A stretch of DNA of 64,000 nt, taken from assembly GCA_002869895.2 (NCBI GenBank), contig NEWP02000021.1, forward strand, positions 91,491 through 155,490, given 5' to 3'. Positions 55,533 to 63,015 of this stretch are shown piece after piece. Position numbers and translations under genes: made by a program. Origin of the DNA: Nitrospira sp. CG24E (lineage in GTDB: Bacteria > Nitrospirota > Nitrospiria > Nitrospirales > Nitrospiraceae). Below the pieces are notes generated by a model that worked only from the letters and a program-made list of their open reading frames with translations, made no database searches and was not told the DNA's origin. Each line of letters starts with the position of its first letter. Positions within the stretch are counted from its first letter, which is position 1.

Positions 55533-57482
55533 ATGTCGATTTTGAAGACTATTCATAGCCCGGCCGATCTGAAACGACTGTCACCGACACAGTATCCTGC
55601 CTTGTGCCAGGAGCTGCGGGAACAGATTATCGGAGTAGTGTCCAACGTCGGAGGTCATTTGGCTTCGAACCTCGGAGTGATTGAACTCACGGTGGCGTTG
55701 CATGCCCGGCTGAATACTCCCAAGGATAAGATCGTGTGGGATACGAGCAATCAAGCCTATGCGCACAAACTGCTGACTGGGCGCCGGGAAGGGTTCCATA
55801 CGCTCCGGCAGTACGGAGGGTTGAGCGGTTTCTGTAAGCGTGAAGAAAGCGACCACGATTCGTTCAACGCAGGCCATGCAGGAACCGGCGTATCCGCCGC
55901 CTACGGTATGGTCGAAGCGCGTGAACAGTTGAAGCAACGGCACAAGGTCGTCTGTGTCGTCGGCGACGGCGCCATGACGGCCGGGATGACGCTGGAAGGT
56001 CTACAGCATGCCGGAGGGCTGGGAAAAGATTTTCTCGTCATCTTGAACGACAATCAGATGTCCATTTCGAAGAATGTCGGAGCGATTTCCTCTTACTTGA
56101 ACCGGACCATCACCGGAGACTTCTATGACAAGATGCGGGAGGAGACAGGGCAACTCTTAGGGAAGATTCCCCACATCGGTCAAGATGTACAGAAGTGGGC
56201 CCGCCGGGCTGAAGAATTGGCCAAGGGAGCGATCCTTCCCGGGCTGCTCTTTGAAGAGCTTGGGTTCAGGTATGCGGGGCCGATCGATGGACACAACTTC
56301 GAACATCTGCTGCCTACCTTGGAAAATGTGTTGAAGATGAAGGGGCCGGTCTTACTCCATGTCGTGACGAAAAAAGGGCTGGGCTATGAACCTGCGGTCA
56401 AGAATCCGGTTTGGTTCCACGCCTGTCCTCCCTTTGTCCGGGAAACCGGTGTCCCTGCCAAGAAAGCCGCGCGGCCGTCCTACACACAATTCGCCATCGA
56501 GGCGTTGGTCAAGCTGGCCCGATCGGATAAGCGGATTGTCGCGATCACCGCTGCGATGTGCGAAGGGACCGGTCTGAATCTTTTCGAGAAGGAGTTTCCG
56601 GACCGGCTCTACGACGTGGGGATTGCCGAACAGCATGCGGTGACGTTTGCGGCTGGTCTTGCCACGCAGGGCCTCCGTCCAGTGGTGGTCCTGTATGCCA
56701 CCTTCTTGCAGCGCGCATACGATCAGGTAGTGCATGACGTCGCCACACAGAATCTGCCTGTGACCTTCTGCATCGATCGTGGCGGGCTGGTTGCCGAAGA
56801 TGGGACGACGCACCACGGAGCATTCGATTATGCGTTTCTGCGCCACGTGCCGAACATGATCGTCATGGCGCCGAAGGATGAAAACGAGTTGCAGCATATG
56901 ATGAAAACCTGCATCCAGCATGAGGGACCTGCCTCGGTGCGGTACCCACGCGGACTGAGCCTGGGCGTCGCGATGGATCCGGAACCGGAGGCCTTGCCGG
57001 TTGGGAAGGGTGAATTGCTGCGCGATGGCACGGAAGTGGCGATTGTGGCCATCGGTGTGCCGGTCTCGCAAGCTGTGACTGCGGCGAAACGGCTTGAGGC
57101 GGAAGGGATTTCCACGGCGGTGATCAATGCCCGTTTTGTGAAGCCGTTGGATCAGGACTTGATCGTCGAGGTGGCGAAGCGGGTTCGATACGTGGTGACG
57201 GTTGAAGAAGGTTGCAAAATGGGAGGATTCGGTTCAGCCGTTCTCGAGGCCCTGTCCGAAGGCGGCGTGACCGGTGTGACGACGAAGATCCTTGGATTGC
57301 CGGATTGGTACATCGAGCAGGGACCGCAGGATTTTCTGCGCGAACGGTACGGCTTGACAGCGGAAGGTATCTATCAGAGCGTCAAGGAATTGATCGACAA
57401 GACACCGGCTGTTTCACGGGAGCAGTTTACCTTTGCGTCATCGGCCGATCGGCTGCCGCACGGAGATGAACAGGGGAGCTAG
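55533..57482 (+). CDS. dxs: 1-deoxy-D-xylulose-5-phosphate synthase
   Basis: A 649-residue thiamine-diphosphate enzyme making DXP from pyruvate and glyceraldehyde 3-phosphate, the entry step of the MEP pathway. The TPP motif is GDGAMTAGMTLEGLQHAG near residue 149. The pyrimidine domain has GIAEQHAVTFAAGLATQGL near 365 and DRGGLVAEDGTTHHGAFD near 425. Full length. It is placed after the hopanoid-transport genes and before ispG, so precursor supply sits with product synthesis. A 174-base gap precedes it; AAAGGAG is 9 bases before the start. Confidence 0.95.
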   Translation: MSILKTIHSPADLKRLSPTQYPALCQELREQIIGVVSNVGGHLASNLGVIELTVALHARLNTPKDKIVWDTSNQAYAHKLLTGRREGFHTLRQYGGLSGFCKREESDHDSFNAGHAGTGVSAAYGMVEAREQLKQRHKVVCVVGDGAMTAGMTLEGLQHAGGLGKDFLVILNDNQMSISKNVGAISSYLNRTITGDFYDKMREETGQLLGKIPHIGQDVQKWARRAEELAKGAILPGLLFEELGFRYAGPIDGHNFEHLLPTLENVLKMKGPVLLHVVTKKGLGYEPAVKNPVWFHACPPFVRETGVPAKKAARPSYTQFAIEALVKLARSDKRIVAITAAMCEGTGLNLFEKEFPDRLYDVGIAEQHAVTFAAGLATQGLRPVVVLYATFLQRAYDQVVHDVATQNLPVTFCIDRGGLVAEDGTTHHGAFDYAFLRHVPNMIVMAPKDENELQHMMKTCIQHEGPASVRYPRGLSLGVAMDPEPEALPVGKGELLRDGTEVAIVAIGVPVSQAVTAAKRLEAEGISTAVINARFVKPLDQDLIVEVAKRVRYVVTVEEGCKMGGFGSAVLEALSEGGVTGVTTKILGLPDWYIEQGPQDFLRERYGLTAEGIYQSVKELIDKTPAVSREQFTFASSADRLPHGDEQGS

Positions 57483-57494
57483 TGAGGACGTGAG

Positions 57495-57565
57495 TTGTTA
57501 AACGTGAAGCGTTATTCGCAAGAAAGATGTGTTCCGGTTCACGATTAACCAATAACGATTAACAA
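57495..57565 (+). repeat. Family D element with outer arms, copy 4 (dxs-ispG)
   Basis: TTGTTAA and TTAACAA form the outer arms; inside are ACGTGAAGCGTTATTCG and TTCACGATTAACC. The CGTGAAGCGT word is common to the family. Confidence 0.55.
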
Positions 57566-57569
57566 AGCC

Positions 57570-58754
57570 ATGCATATTACCAGACGGAAAACGCGGCAGA
57601 TTCAAGTCGGCAAGGTCAAGATCGGCGGAGATGCGCCCGTGTCCGTCCAGTCGATGTGTTCAACCGACACACGCGATGCTGCCGCGACGATCGAGCAAAT
57701 TCATCAGTTAGAGGCTGCAGGGTGCGAAGTGATCCGTGTCGCTGTGCCGGACGACGAAGCGGCGGCGGCGCTGCCCAAGATCAAAGCGGCGATGACTGTG
57801 CCGTTGATCGCGGACATTCATTTCGACCATCGGCTGGCGTTGAAGGCCGCCGAGATTGTGGATTGTGTCCGGATCAATCCCGGCAACATCGGAGCTTGGT
57901 GGAAAGTCGAAGAAGTCATCAAGGCTGTGAACGATCACGGCATTCCGATTCGCGTCGGTGTCAATGGAGGCTCGCTGGAACGGGATCTATTGGACAAGTA
58001 CGGATGGCCCTCGCCGGAAGCTTTGGCCGAATCGGCGCTCAATGCTGTCCATGCGCTCGAAGACGTCGGCTTCACCAATATGAAAGTCTCGCTGAAGGCA
58101 TCGGATGTGCACCATGCGATCGATGCCTACTGGTTGTTTGCGCACCAGTCGGACTATCCGCTGCATATCGGTATTACAGAGGCGGGAACGGCGATGACCG
58201 GGGCGGTCAAGTCCACCATGGGCCTCGGGTACTTGCTTTCGCAGGGGATCGGCGACACGTTGCGTGTGTCGCTCGCGGCTGATCCGGTCGAAGAAGTGAA
58301 GGTGGGGTTCGAAATCTTGAAGTCGCTCGAACTGCGTCATCGGGGGATCAATGTCATTGCCTGTCCCACCTGCGGCCGCGTCGAGATCGACGTCGTGAAG
58401 CTGGCCAATGAATTGGAAAAGAAGCTAGGCCATATCAAGACCCCGCTCAATGTGTCGGTCCTCGGCTGTGTTGTGAACGGTATTGGCGAAGGCAAGGAGG
58501 CCGATATCGGGATCGCTGGGGGAGAAGGCAAAGGCATTTTGTTCAAGAAGGGCAAACTCGTCCGGAAGGTGCCGATCGAAGAGTTAATGGATACGTTGAT
58601 TTATGAAGTTGAGCTGATGGCCAAGGAAAAGGATGCAGAAGAGAATGGGACGGTCGCAATCCATTCGAACGAGGGATGGGAACCAATGGTTCCGCAGTCG
58701 GATCAGTCTTCGACGCTCGGAAAAGAAATTCCAGTCCTCTCCAGTAAGCGGTAG
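57570..58754 (+). CDS. ispG: 4-hydroxy-3-methylbut-2-en-1-yl diphosphate synthase
   Basis: A 394-residue 4Fe-4S enzyme converting MEcPP to HMBPP, directly before IspH. The TIM-barrel start is TRQIQVGKVKIGGDAPVSVQ, and DIHFDHRLALKAAE follows. The cluster cysteines are in ACPTCGRVEID and SVLGCVVNGIGEGKEADIG. The form is the compact bacterial type without the plant insert. A ~35-residue hydrophilic tail follows the conserved end. Confidence 0.95.
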   Translation: MHITRRKTRQIQVGKVKIGGDAPVSVQSMCSTDTRDAAATIEQIHQLEAAGCEVIRVAVPDDEAAAALPKIKAAMTVPLIADIHFDHRLALKAAEIVDCVRINPGNIGAWWKVEEVIKAVNDHGIPIRVGVNGGSLERDLLDKYGWPSPEALAESALNAVHALEDVGFTNMKVSLKASDVHHAIDAYWLFAHQSDYPLHIGITEAGTAMTGAVKSTMGLGYLLSQGIGDTLRVSLAADPVEEVKVGFEILKSLELRHRGINVIACPTCGRVEIDVVKLANELEKKLGHIKTPLNVSVLGCVVNGIGEGKEADIGIAGGEGKGILFKKGKLVRKVPIEELMDTLIYEVELMAKEKDAEENGTVAIHSNEGWEPMVPQSDQSSTLGKEIPVLSSKR

Positions 58755-58810
58755 ATCTCTCCTCTTGCCCCTAGCCTCTAGCCTCTCCCACAGACTATAA
58801 TGCCCTCCAC

Positions 58811-58886
58811 GGCGCCGTACCCAAGTGGTTAAGGGAGCAGTCTGCAAAACTGCGATGCAGCGGTTCGACCCCGCTCGGCGCCTCCA
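58811..58886 (+). tRNA. tRNA-Cys (anticodon GCA), CCA encoded
   Basis: A 76-base cloverleaf: acceptor GGCGCCG / CGGCGCC, anticodon stem GCAGT / ACTGC with loop CTGCAAA (anticodon GCA at 58844-58846), T arm AGCGG / CCGCT with loop TTCGACC, discriminator T and an encoded CCA end. Confidence 0.95.
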
Positions 58887-59537
58887 CACTGCAAGTGTTT
58901 CGATTTTCCGTCTACTCCTTTTGCCATCGTGAATCTTCGGAGAAGGCGGCACTCCCCTGCTGGCCGTTCACGTCCGGTTCTGGGAGGGCGTAGGAGTGCA
59001 ATTCTCCCGCGCTACTCAACGCTCTTCACGCCATACTTGTCAATTGCCACTGAATGAAGACCGGTCAGCGGCGGAAGGCCAGACCAAGCTGCTTGATTGC
59101 GACGGATTCGACTTGCTTGAAGCTGGACTGTAGGAAACAAGGATCGGTCAGGTTTTATTGGTCGTTGCGCGTGGGAGAGCGACGCGATGATGTCGCTGTG
59201 CGCGCGATCTTTTCTCCAGGATCTGTAGGAGTGTTCTTGGCGGCGGGAGAAAACCATCCAGCGTTTTGTCTTTTCCCCGTATCGTCAGCTCTTCTTATCG
59301 AGATGAAGTAGATCTGCGCTTCTTTCCCTCAAGGAGCGACTCGTTCGGACTATACTGGGAAGAAAGCCCGGCGAGAAACAGATGACTCTTGGGGATGGTC
59401 GTACATATCATCGTGGTGGGAAGTAAATTGACGGGCGGTGGGACTGGGTGCTAGAATTCCCAGCGATTACAACCTGCTAGTTCGGTGGCCGGACTGCTGC
59501 CGTTACCAATACAGATTGAAGTAAAGGAGAGAGAGGA
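58887..59537. other. Gene-free gap after tRNA-Cys with possible group II intron remnant
   Basis: No supported gene in 651 bases. At 58967-59010 the sequence CGTTCACGTCCGGTTCTGGG followed by a GGGCGTAGGAG / CTCCCGCGCTACTC hairpin resembles the last part of a group II intron (end of domain V and domain VI). The 5' half of domain V (GAGCC...) is not present, so at most a decayed 3' end. Open frames at 59012-59311 have no ribosome sites. Confidence 0.3.
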
Positions 59538-60554
59538 ATGGCCGTTCCACTTTCCCAGATGGCTACTGTCACGAAGTACGTGCTCACCCAAAAGATGAAC
59601 GGGGTGAAGCGGTATCCGCTTGTATTGATGCTGGAGCCCTTGTTCCGCTGCAATTTGGCCTGTGCCGGCTGCGGAAAGATTCAATACCCGGATCATGTGC
59701 TGGATAAGCGGCTTACGGTCGAACAGTGTTTGGCCGCAGCCGAGGAGTGCGGGGCGCCAATCGTCAGCATTCCCGGTGGCGAACCGATGATCCATCCCGA
59801 GATGCCGGCAATTGTCCGCGGGCTGGTTGCGCAAGAGCGGTATATCTATCTCTGCACCAATGCGATTTTGATGGAGCGAAAGCTCGACGAGTATCAGCCT
59901 TCCAAGTTTCTTACCTTCAGTGTCCATATGGACGGCCTGAAAGACGAGCACGACTTGGCGGTCTGCCGCGACGGTGTCTATGACGTGGCGGTGAAGGCGA
60001 TCAAGGCGGCGCTGAAGCGGGGGCACAGGGTCACGACCAATACGACCCTCTTCGACGACGCCAATCCTGAGCGCGTGCGGAAATTCTTCGATGCGATGAT
60101 GGATCTCGGCGTTGAGGGCATGATGATTTCGCCTGGGTACAGCTATCAGAAGGCGCCGGACCAGCAACATTTTCTGAAGCGAGAGCGCACGAAAGAATTG
60201 TTTTCGCGTATTTTGGGGAGTCCGAAGAAGGGGTGGCAGTTCAATCAATCGCCATTGTTCTTAGATTTCTTGATGGGGCGGCGGGAGTATCAATGCACGC
60301 CCTGGGGCAATCCGACCTATAACGTTTTTGGATGGCAGAAGCCCTGTTACTTACTCCAAGAGGGGTACGCGAAGACATTTAAAGAATTGATGGACAGCAC
60401 GGAGTGGGATGACTACGGGACAGGTCGAAACGAGAAATGCGCCGATTGCATGGTGCATTGCGGCTATGAACCGTCCGCAGTGGAAGATACGTTTGGCACG
60501 ATGTCCGGGTTCGTCCGGACAGCCAAGTTGACGATGCTCCCCACCTCGCGATGA
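59538..60554 (+). CDS. hpnH: Hopanoid biosynthesis radical SAM protein HpnH
   Basis: A 338-residue radical SAM enzyme that attaches the adenosyl group to the diploptene side chain, producing adenosylhopane for C35 hopanoids. The cluster motif is Cys38/Cys42/Cys45 (RCNLACAGCGKI). GGEPMIHPEMPAIVRGLVAQ near residue 77 is the SAM-binding GGE motif, and the C-terminal CADCMVHCGYEPSAVEDTF is typical of HpnH. GGAGAGAGAGG precedes the ATG. Its product is the substrate of the HpnG-like enzyme at 49.5 kb. Confidence 0.95.
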   Translation: MAVPLSQMATVTKYVLTQKMNGVKRYPLVLMLEPLFRCNLACAGCGKIQYPDHVLDKRLTVEQCLAAAEECGAPIVSIPGGEPMIHPEMPAIVRGLVAQERYIYLCTNAILMERKLDEYQPSKFLTFSVHMDGLKDEHDLAVCRDGVYDVAVKAIKAALKRGHRVTTNTTLFDDANPERVRKFFDAMMDLGVEGMMISPGYSYQKAPDQQHFLKRERTKELFSRILGSPKKGWQFNQSPLFLDFLMGRREYQCTPWGNPTYNVFGWQKPCYLLQEGYAKTFKELMDSTEWDDYGTGRNEKCADCMVHCGYEPSAVEDTFGTMSGFVRTAKLTMLPTSR

Positions 60555-60561
60555 TTCAGTC

Positions 60562-60641
60562 CGTGAAGCATCGTTCGTCTCTCGTCGCTCGAAAGACCTC
60601 TCCGCGCTTCACGCTTTACGTTTCACGAACGACGGTCTTTC
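60562..60641 (+). repeat. Family D element with outer arms, copy 5
   Basis: GAAAGACC (60591) and GGTCTTTC (60634-60641) form a stem around GCGCTTCACGCTTTACGTTT. CCGTGAAGCATCGTTCG precedes it and faces CGTTTCACGAACGACGG. The right arm ends directly at the next start codon. Confidence 0.65.
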
Positions 60642-60642
60642 A

Positions 60643-61038
60643 ATGACCGACACCAAGAATCATAGTGCTGCTGGAGTAGCTGGATCGCCCGAAGGCCGTG
60701 TCTTTCAGCCGGCTTCCTTCGCTGAACTTGCAGAAGCGGTGGAGCTGGCGTTCGATTATCGCGGCGATGTCACTGTGTCATTGAAGTCTGGCGAATCCCT
60801 CAGCGGGTATCTCTTCAACCGCCAGGTTAGTGGGTCTGACTCCTCTCTCGATATTTTCCCTTCCGACAGTTCTCCGGCGCGACAGATTCGCTACGACCAG
60901 ATTACCGCGATCGTCTTTACCGGGGAGGATACGGCCACCGGGAAGTCCTGGGAAGACTGGGTCGCCAAGAAGGGTTCGGAGCGACGAGCCGAAATAGAAC
61001 GTGTCGCAGCCGATGCACAAGCGCGAGGAATCTTGTAA
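60643..61038 (+). CDS. Conserved-looking hypothetical protein
   Basis: A 131-residue soluble protein with no recognised family. The core, residues 30-95, is strand-rich (GDVTVSLKSGESLSGYLFNR, then QIRYDQITAIVFTGEDTATG), consistent with a small beta-barrel such as an SH3- or Sm-like fold. The end is helical and charged (KGSERRAEIERVAADAQARG). There is no Shine-Dalgarno sequence; the start lies just after the family D stem, so translation could be coupled to or controlled by that structure. Located after hpnH but with no clear tie to hopanoids. Confidence 0.6.
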   Translation: MTDTKNHSAAGVAGSPEGRVFQPASFAELAEAVELAFDYRGDVTVSLKSGESLSGYLFNRQVSGSDSSLDIFPSDSSPARQIRYDQITAIVFTGEDTATGKSWEDWVAKKGSERRAEIERVAADAQARGIL

Positions 61039-61258
61039 GTTCCCCCCCTGCCGTTCGTATCCCTGTTTCTCATTTCCTCCTACACAGGTTATTGCGAATG
61101 CCTTTCTTCAAGTGCTTGAAAATGAGCCTACTTTTCAGTCAGTCTGACCGTCAGTTCGTTGACAATGGGTAGGGGCTATGTTAAAAATCGAGCCTTAAAA
61201 TTAGCCGGAATTGTCAGTGATCACACGTTCTATTGTGTGAGGCGGAAGCCAGTGTTCG

Positions 61259-61828
61259 GTGACGGAAAGAGGCGTCAGTCCGGAGTACGTGAGGCTCAGA
61301 CAGATCGCACAGAGTAAGTCACGATGGCGGGAATGGGTCCTTGCCATTGCGGTATTGGGTGGACTCCCTTCGGTTGTGTTTGCGACGCATGAAGCAGACC
61401 ATCGGTTTACGGTCGAAGGGTTTGTCTGCGGGGCGGATGGAAAAAGCAGCGCAAACATCGATGTGCTGGTCAAAGACACCAGGATCTCTTACGGGCAGGT
61501 TGTTAAGACCGATGGCGATGGGTACTACAAAGCCGCATTTCACCTTCATAATGATAATCTTGGCGATCCGCTTCTGATTGAAGCCAATGGAGAGCAGCAA
61601 CAGCAGAAAGTTTCGTTTGACCCGAAAGATCTGGAGGCAGAGCGAATCATCCAGGTCAATTTTGGGACCGGCTGCGCACGCGACAAGGGCAGCGACTCTT
61701 TGTGGCTCTATGTAGGGTCGGGGGCTCTGGCCATAGCAGTCGGTGGGTTCGTTGGGGTCAGAGTGATTCGTTCATGGCGGAAGCAGGAGCTGAAACGCGG
61801 AAAGTCTCAGAGCAAGCGTAAGAAATGA
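61259..61828 (+). CDS. Membrane-anchored carboxypeptidase-regulatory-like protein
   Basis: A 189-residue protein, start uncertain (GTG 61259). A signal peptide (WVLAIAVLGGLPSVVFATHE) leads to a periplasmic beta-sandwich of about 90 residues that looks like a carboxypeptidase-regulatory or transthyretin-like domain (FTVEGFVCGADGKSSANIDV, then TDGDGYYKAAFHLHNDNLGD). A C-terminal helix (LWLYVGSGALAIAVGGFVGV) and a basic tail (RKQELKRGKSQSKRKK) anchor it in the inner membrane. It precedes the cytochrome c gene by 200 bases with a strong terminator between, so the two are separate units. Function unknown. Confidence 0.65.
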   Translation: MTERGVSPEYVRLRQIAQSKSRWREWVLAIAVLGGLPSVVFATHEADHRFTVEGFVCGADGKSSANIDVLVKDTRISYGQVVKTDGDGYYKAAFHLHNDNLGDPLLIEANGEQQQQKVSFDPKDLEAERIIQVNFGTGCARDKGSDSLWLYVGSGALAIAVGGFVGVRVIRSWRKQELKRGKSQSKRKK

Positions 61829-61922
61829 CCGAAGCCGTCCGTGGGGCTGATGTGCACCTCGCTGGATCGGTGAATTGAAGTGGCGGGGAGTACGAGTGTC
61901 GTCACGGTATTCGTTAGAATCG

Positions 61923-61968
61923 ACGCTTTTACTGGGGAAGTGATTTCCCAGTAAGAGCGTTTTTTTTG
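61923..61968 (+). terminator. Strong rho-independent terminator
   Basis: CGCTTTTACTGGG and CCCAGTAAGAGCG form a 13-base stem with one wobble pair, followed by TTTTTTTT. It closes the unit ending at 61828. Confidence 0.85.
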
Positions 61969-62029
61969 GTCTTTGTGCGTGGCTGGAACGTCAGCGACGC
62001 GGTTGAGGCGAGAGGAGCGGCTGAAGGTT

Positions 62030-62593
62030 ATGAAACAGAAGGAATGTTTGTTGCTGGCGGTTGCGTTGGGGATGGGGCTTTCCCTCGCGGCCTGTGGAGG
62101 AGAGGGGTGTGCGAAGAATTCTGGCCCGACTCCTTCAGGAGGGATGGCTTACTCTGGGGAACCAACGCCATTGCCTCCAGTTCCGGACGATTATGCCGAC
62201 AAACATATGCCGGCTGGCTGGTGGACCGATGCGGCCAAATTGGAAGAAGGGCGGAAGCTATACGCCGGCGAGACAAATCCTGATGTGAATTGTGGCAACT
62301 GCCACGGCAAGGACGGTAAGCCGACCAAGGCCGGCGCCAGGGACTTCCGCGTGACCGATCGGATGAAACTCTATTCCGATTCAGTTTGGGCCTGGCGGAT
62401 TGCCGAGGGGGTTCCCAATACGAAGATGAAGGCATGGAAGAGCAAGTTATCAGAGGACGATACGTGGAAGCTCGTATTGTATGCGGCGAGTTACGGATTG
62501 CCTGGGAAGGGATGGGATGCAGCCACGAAGTCTTGGGTCGACGCAGCGAGCGTTGGGGCAGTTCCGGCTGCACCGGATTCGGCTGGCAAGTAA
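62030..62593 (+). CDS. Lipoprotein c-type cytochrome
   Basis: A 187-residue protein starting at ATG 62030. The signal peptide ends in a lipobox (LSLAAC, Cys about 22), so the cytochrome is tethered in the periplasm. A single haem-binding motif CGNCH is at residues about 85-89 (NPDVNCGNCHGKDGKPTKAG), and a distal methionine is likely in VPNTKMKAWKSKLSEDDTWK. The fold is a class I cytochrome c. It lies 422 bases before a bd-like oxidase subunit gene and is a plausible electron donor to it. Confidence 0.85.
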   Translation: MKQKECLLLAVALGMGLSLAACGGEGCAKNSGPTPSGGMAYSGEPTPLPPVPDDYADKHMPAGWWTDAAKLEEGRKLYAGETNPDVNCGNCHGKDGKPTKAGARDFRVTDRMKLYSDSVWAWRIAEGVPNTKMKAWKSKLSEDDTWKLVLYAASYGLPGKGWDAATKSWVDAASVGAVPAAPDSAGK

Positions 62594-63015
62594 GGGTATT
62601 TCAGCTTCGGAGGCTGCGGACCGATATTAATCCAGAAGCTTTTTTATTCTGAGCCTCTGGGTAGCCTACTGGTCTGTTCGGGGCACGAGAATCTCCGGTG
62701 AATGAGATACCGGAACGAACCGTTCGCTTCTAAGAACATGACTAGATCTTCTCGCTGCCCCCGTTATTAGTGCTTGTCGCTGAGTCATCGCGCGGTTTAC
62801 GGTGAAATGACGCTATTCTGCACGACGCACAATCTCTCTCACGCCCAAAGCCTCCGACTGCAAGATAGAGTTGCAGCGAAGAGTTTTTATTGGGGATCAG
62901 GACATGAGAGCCATCGTTGGCCGTCTATCGGTGAGTCTGTCACAGAAGAGGGGCAGCAAAACGCAACACCCTCGACGTTGGACCGGCTCTCAGCGAAGAG
63001 AGGCGGCAAAGTATT
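62594..63015. other. Gene-free gap before the oxidase gene
   Basis: 422 bases with a possible terminator at 62602-62647. I see no supported gene; an open frame starting at 62871 overlaps the oxidase gene in another frame and is rejected. Confidence 0.5.
62602..62647 (+). terminator. Possible terminator after the cytochrome c gene
   Basis: AGCTTC and GAAGCT form a stem with a long loop, followed by TTTTTTA. The long loop weakens the call. Confidence 0.4.

Noticed and set aside
59054-59311. 85-codon frame after tRNA-Cys and its antisense 81-codon frame
   Set aside because: Neither has a ribosome site or recognisable features.
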